A stretch of 8,536 nucleotides of DNA from JAZNUH01 sp045592225 (lineage in GTDB: Bacteria > Bacillota > Clostridia > UMGS1883 > UMGS1540). The translations under genes were made by a program, and so were the position numbers. The stretch spans positions 1 to 8,536 of the forward strand of contig JAZNUH010000046.1 in NCBI GenBank assembly GCA_045592225.1. Direction: 5' to 3'. Each line of letters begins with the position of its first letter. The stretch's first letter is position 1. Below are positions 6,404 to 8,536 of this stretch, piece after piece. Below the pieces are notes generated by a model. That model worked only from the letters and a program-made list of their open reading frames with translations, did no database searches and was not told where the DNA came from.

Positions 6404-7077
6404 TGAATGATTACTGGATAACCCAGGCAGAATATCTGCTGCGTATTGTTGTGGCAGGTCTTTGCGGAGCACTTATAGGCTATGAGCGAAAGAGCAGACT
6501 TAAAGAGGCAGGGGTAAGAACACATTTTATAGTGGCACTTGCCTCGGCGCTTATGATGATTGTTTCAAAATACGGCTTTTGGGATATGATGGGCTTTGAA
6601 AGTGTAAAGTTTGACCCTGCAAGAGTGGCATCGGGCATTGTTTCGGGCGCAGGCTTTATAGGTGCAGGACTTATATATGTGCGTAAGCAGGCGGTAAACG
6701 GAATTACCACCGCCGCAGGAATTTGGGCAACGGTGGGTATTGGCATGGCGCTTGGAAGCGGACTTTATTTTCTGGGCGTATGCGGTGCTCTGCTTGTGCT
6801 GCTTGCACAGTTTGTTCTCCACCATAACCGCGTGTTTTTAAAGCTGCCCAGCTCGGATCAGGTTTGCATTGTAATGGAAAATAATGAAGGTGCAATAGAA
6901 AAACTGCAAAAGGATATGGCAGATGCGGGCATAAAAATAATGAGTATGCGAATAGAACAGGTTCAGTCGGATAATATTTCTTTTGATATGCTTATTAAAA
7001 CCCCGGCAAAGTTTGATAACAGTAAAATTATTGCACTGTTTTCCGAGAATAAGGCAATTAAGTCAATAAATTTATAA
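6403..7077 (+). CDS. MgtC/SapB-family membrane protein
   Basis: 224 residues from the ATG at 6403; an adjacent ATG at 6400 would add one Met but sits too close to the AGGAG. The N-terminal half (to about 140) is an integral membrane domain with roughly five hydrophobic segments and MgtC/SapB hallmarks: GALIGYER (22-29), GVRTH (37-41), GAGFIGAG (82-89) and TTAAGIW (102-108). The C-terminal part (about 150-224) is soluble and looks ACT-like, with alternating beta and alpha segments. Salmonella MgtC inhibits the F1Fo ATP synthase and helps survival in low magnesium and in macrophages; most family members in other bacteria are uncharacterised, so no specific role is claimed. The start overlaps the topB stop (TGATG), which favours translational coupling. 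A strong terminator lies about 100 bases downstream. Confidence 0.92.
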   Translation: MNDYWITQAEYLLRIVVAGLCGALIGYERKSRLKEAGVRTHFIVALASALMMIVSKYGFWDMMGFESVKFDPARVASGIVSGAGFIGAGLIYVRKQAVNGITTAAGIWATVGIGMALGSGLYFLGVCGALLVLLAQFVLHHNRVFLKLPSSDQVCIVMENNEGAIEKLQKDMADAGIKIMSMRIEQVQSDNISFDMLIKTPAKFDNSKIIALFSENKAIKSINL

Positions 7078-7081
7078 AAAT

Positions 7082-7223
7082 GGATGTGAAAATTCCCCGG
7101 ATCACAAAAAGGCAAAAAAGATTAAAAGACAGAGCAAAACAAAAGTTTATACTTTTTTTGCATTTAATAGGTCGAAACCCTATTCAATACGAATAGGGTT
7201 TCTTTTTATTAATGCCTTTTTGT
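7082..7223 (+). repeat. Nested inverted-repeat unit 1
   Basis: GGATGTGAAAATT (7082-7094) is followed after nine bases by ACAAAAAGGCA (7104-7114), which is perfectly complementary to TGCCTTTTTGT (7213-7223). Inside lie an A/T-rich hairpin (AAAAGT 7141-7146 with ACTTTT 7151-7156) and the terminator 7174-7207. Unit 2 (7326-7450) has the same 13-mer, the same nine-base gap and the same nesting. Confidence 0.55.
7174..7207 (+). terminator. Intrinsic terminator of the topB operon
   Basis: A 12-bp perfect stem pairs GAAACCCTATTC (7174-7185) with GAATAGGGTTTC (7191-7202), loop AATAC, followed by TTTTT (7203-7207). It is the first strong terminator after topB and the MgtC/SapB-family gene. Confidence 0.9.
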
Positions 7224-7227
7224 TACG

Positions 7228-7292
7228 CACGAACTTCACCCTCGACGTACCTTTGTACGCCTTCGGGTTTCACCTTTCAGGTTCAGTTCGTG
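7228..7292. repeat. Cloverleaf-like palindromic element
   Basis: The outer stem CACGAACT (7228-7235) with AGTTCGTG (7285-7292) encloses three small arms: CGTAC (7246-7250) with GTACG (7255-7259), a CC-TTCG-GG mini-hairpin (7260-7267), and ACCT (7272-7275) with AGGT (7279-7282). It is not a tRNA: there is no acceptor or T-loop consensus. It is probably a small intergenic repeat or a structured RNA. Confidence 0.5.
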
Positions 7293-7328
7293 TGTTCCAA
7301 GAAATTTTCCCTATCCCTTCTTGCGGGA
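7293..7328. repeat. Dispersed 36-base repeat, copy 2
   Basis: It matches 4151-4186 at 28 of 36 positions, sharing TTTTCCCTATCCCTT (7305-7319). It also contributes to a local hairpin: AATTTTC (7303-7309) with GAAAATT (7332-7338), and ATCCC (7313-7317) with GGGAT (7325-7329). Confidence 0.65.
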
Positions 7329-7450
7329 TGTGAAAATTGCACAGACCGTTTGACGGCGAGAAAAAGTTATAATCAAAACAAATGAAAGTGAATAAATATT
7401 AAAAAGTAAAAAGAAATCCGCAAAAGCGGATTTCTTTTTTGCCGTCAAAC
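7326..7450 (+). repeat. Nested inverted-repeat unit 2
   Basis: GGATGTGAAAATT (7326-7338) is followed after nine bases by GTTTGACGGC (7348-7357), perfectly complementary to GCCGTCAAAC (7441-7450). The terminator 7408-7440 lies inside and directly abuts the right arm. It is a diverged relative of unit 1: the arm sequence changed but the complementarity was kept. Confidence 0.6.
7408..7440. terminator. Strong, potentially bidirectional intrinsic terminator
   Basis: A 14-bp perfect stem pairs AAAAAGAAATCCGC (7408-7421) with GCGGATTTCTTTTT (7426-7439) around an AAAA loop, ending in a T-run. The A-run on the 5' side gives a T-run on the other strand, so it could also stop minus-strand transcripts coming from the IS30 transposase. 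It shares its stem core with 4104-4130. Confidence 0.88.
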
Positions 7451-7454
7451 TACA

Positions 7455-7520
7455 ATTGAAAATGGAAAATTGAAAATTGAAAATTGAAAATTCAAAATTG
7501 AAAATGGAAAATTGAAAATT
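7455..7520. repeat. ATTGAAA heptamer tandem array, 9.4 copies
   Basis: Nine whole 7-bp units and a partial one. Six are exact ATTGAAA; two are ATGGAAA and one is ATTCAAA. It is non-coding and lies between the terminator and the REP-like hairpin. Copy number is expected to vary between strains because of replication slippage. Confidence 0.9.
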
Positions 7521-7522
7521 AC

Positions 7523-7546
7523 GGCAGGAGCAAGCCCCTGCCCTAC
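7523..7546 (-). repeat. REP-like hairpin with GTAG foot
   Basis: On the minus strand, GTAG (7546-7543) directly precedes GGCAGG (7542-7537), which pairs with CCTGCC (7528-7523). The loop region can add two more pairs past an A-C mismatch. A GTAG tetranucleotide at the foot of an imperfect hairpin is the hallmark of REP sequences recognised by TnpA-REP (RAYT) proteins. The match to that class is inference. Confidence 0.55.
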
Positions 7547-7590
7547 AATATACTTGTGCACACGCTCAAAGCCTTCCACGATTTGCCTCG

Positions 7591-8535
7591 TCAGATTGTC
7601 AAGCCAAGTGCAACACTTTTGTTAATAAACTCAATTGGCGATAAATATCCCAAGCATTTACGAGGTCTGTTGTTTATTAAAGAAACAACAGAATCCAATT
7701 GTTCTTGCGGTAGATTACGGAAATCTGTACCTCTTGGAAAAAAGAATCGAATTAAACCATTTATGTTTTCATTGCTCCCCCTTTGCCAAGGCGAATGAGA
7801 ATCAGCAAAATAAACCTTTAAATTGTTTTCTATTTCGATATCTTTGAAACCAAGAAATTCAGTTCCATTATCTAATGTGAGTGTCAAAGGCTTTATCTGT
7901 TTTGATACTTTCGCAAAAGCAAGAAAAAAGGCTTTATTGATAACTGGAATGGTTTTGTCTTCACATTTAACAGCCACAAGCAAGCGAGAACGCCTATCTA
8001 TTGCTGTTACAAGATAACCCTTTCCAACTGAACCGTAAATGGTATCACCTTCAAAGTCACCGAATCGAGAGCGATTATCTGCATCAATTGGTCTATCGTG
8101 AATTGAACTGTCAAAGAAACGGGTATAGGACTTCTTTTGATTAGAATAAGGTTTTGCTTTTCTTCTAAAGTGTGTCCACGGTTTAATACCGGGAAACTGT
8201 CCTGCTCTTACAGCTCTGTAGATTGATGAAAATGAGAGATTCTCCGAATGCTCTGTATTCCATCTGCCTGCAATGATTTCAGGAGACCAATACTGCAATA
8301 ATCCTTTGTGAGTAAATTGATACATTTCTTCATTAAGGAGCAAATTGTTTTTTCTGTGGCAGTTTTTTCTGCGACAAATATATTTGACATTTGCACCCCA
8401 AGCATGATAATGATTTTTCTTTTTACTCCAATTACGCTTTAGTTCTCGACTGACTGTTGAAGGACTTCTGCCTAAAAAAGCAGCGATTTTACGAATACTT
8501 TTTCCTTTTTCGTAATTTTCCTGTAGATATTCTCG
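7591..8535 (-). CDS. IS30-family transposase, N-terminus outside the window
   Basis: The frame is open from the TGA at 7593-7591 to the right edge: 314 residues visible, the start lies beyond 8536. The first visible residues form a helix-turn-helix (RKIAAFLGRSPSTVSREL, about 14-31), then a short Cys/Arg-rich stretch with two Cys (about 53 and 58). The IS30 catalytic core carries the DDE triad: D164 in FEGDTIYG, D222 in LDNGTEF and E256 in SNENINGL. The HSPWQRG and FFPRGTDF blocks are typical of the family. Full-length family members are about 320-400 residues, so only a short piece is probably missing. No frameshift or internal stop is seen, so it may be active. The gene is visibly more AT-rich than the neighbouring operons, which fits recent acquisition. 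A short in-frame TTG at 8343 is not the real start, because coding continues upstream of it. Confidence 0.93.
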   Translation of the reverse strand, partial: REYLQENYEKGKSIRKIAAFLGRSPSTVSRELKRNWSKKKNHYHAWGANVKYICRRKNCHRKNNLLLNEEMYQFTHKGLLQYWSPEIIAGRWNTEHSENLSFSSIYRAVRAGQFPGIKPWTHFRRKAKPYSNQKKSYTRFFDSSIHDRPIDADNRSRFGDFEGDTIYGSVGKGYLVTAIDRRSRLLVAVKCEDKTIPVINKAFFLAFAKVSKQIKPLTLTLDNGTEFLGFKDIEIENNLKVYFADSHSPWQRGSNENINGLIRFFFPRGTDFRNLPQEQLDSVVSLINNRPRKCLGYLSPIEFINKSVALGLTI

Positions 8536-8536
8536 T
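7591..8536 (-). mobile_element. IS30-family insertion sequence, partial
   Basis: Minimum extent, defined by the transposase. IS30-family right inverted repeats usually lie at or just past the transposase stop; here that is about 7570-7612, where the minus strand reads TTGCACTTGGCTTGACAATC. The left end and the target-site duplication are outside the window, so the boundaries cannot be proved. Confidence 0.75.

Larger units (their letters stand above)
7078..7590. other. Gene-free, repeat-rich intergenic region
   Basis: No credible protein-coding gene in 513 bases. It is filled by two nested-hairpin units, two terminators, a cloverleaf-like palindrome, one copy of a dispersed repeat, a heptamer array and a REP-like hairpin. 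Between 7547 and 7590 nothing beyond the likely flank of the insertion sequence was recognised. Confidence 0.8.

Noticed and set aside
7350..7373. Possible promoter TTGACG ... TATAAT ahead of the terminator at 7408-7440, which would make a small RNA.
   Set aside because: The spacer is only 12 bases, too short for sigma-A, and the TTGACG belongs to the inverted-repeat arm.
7455..7520. CRISPR array.
   Set aside because: The repeat unit is 7 bp and strictly tandem with no spacers, and there are no cas genes.
8208..8405. Short minus-strand frame starting at an ATG at 8405.
   Set aside because: It is an alternate frame of the IS30 transposase, whose real frame stays open and conserved through this stretch to the window edge.

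Overview
The window looks like a piece of a Clostridia-type (Bacillota) chromosome, probably from an uncultured gut Oscillospiraceae-like lineage. The evidence is AAGGAG-type ribosome binding sites, a textbook sigma-A promoter, a SpoIIQ-like membrane LytM protein, a Bacillota-style topoisomerase III with two C-terminal zinc ribbons, and a dense population of small intergenic palindromes. The species assignment is inference only.

Layout. Bases 1-183 hold no gene but contain a long palindrome and phased CTTACC repeats that resemble the end of a mobile element. A minus-strand gene (184-843) encodes a membrane-anchored M23/LytM protein. A divergent plus-strand operon starts from a consensus promoter (928-956). 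It encodes a fused class II aldolase/short-chain dehydrogenase (1017-2963) and, 11 bases later, a PHP-domain protein (2975-4096). These two probably act together in sugar or sugar-phosphate catabolism, but the substrate cannot be read from the sequence. A hairpin (4104-4130) and a palindrome-rich leader separate them from a second operon: topB (4244-6403), overlapping by one base a MgtC/SapB-family membrane protein (6403-7077).

Bases 7078-7590 are gene-free but highly structured. They hold two strong intrinsic terminators, each inside a wider inverted repeat and each preceded at the same distance by the same 13-mer; a cloverleaf-like palindrome; a 36-base repeat shared with the topB leader; a 7-bp tandem array; and a hairpin with a GTAG foot like REP elements. 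The right edge is an IS30-family transposase on the minus strand, open to the window edge, so its N-terminus lies outside.

No defence system, CRISPR array, rRNA or tRNA was seen. The most promising undescribed material is the non-coding structure: the paired nested-hairpin units at 7082-7450, the REP-like hairpins, and the topB leader with mutually exclusive stems.
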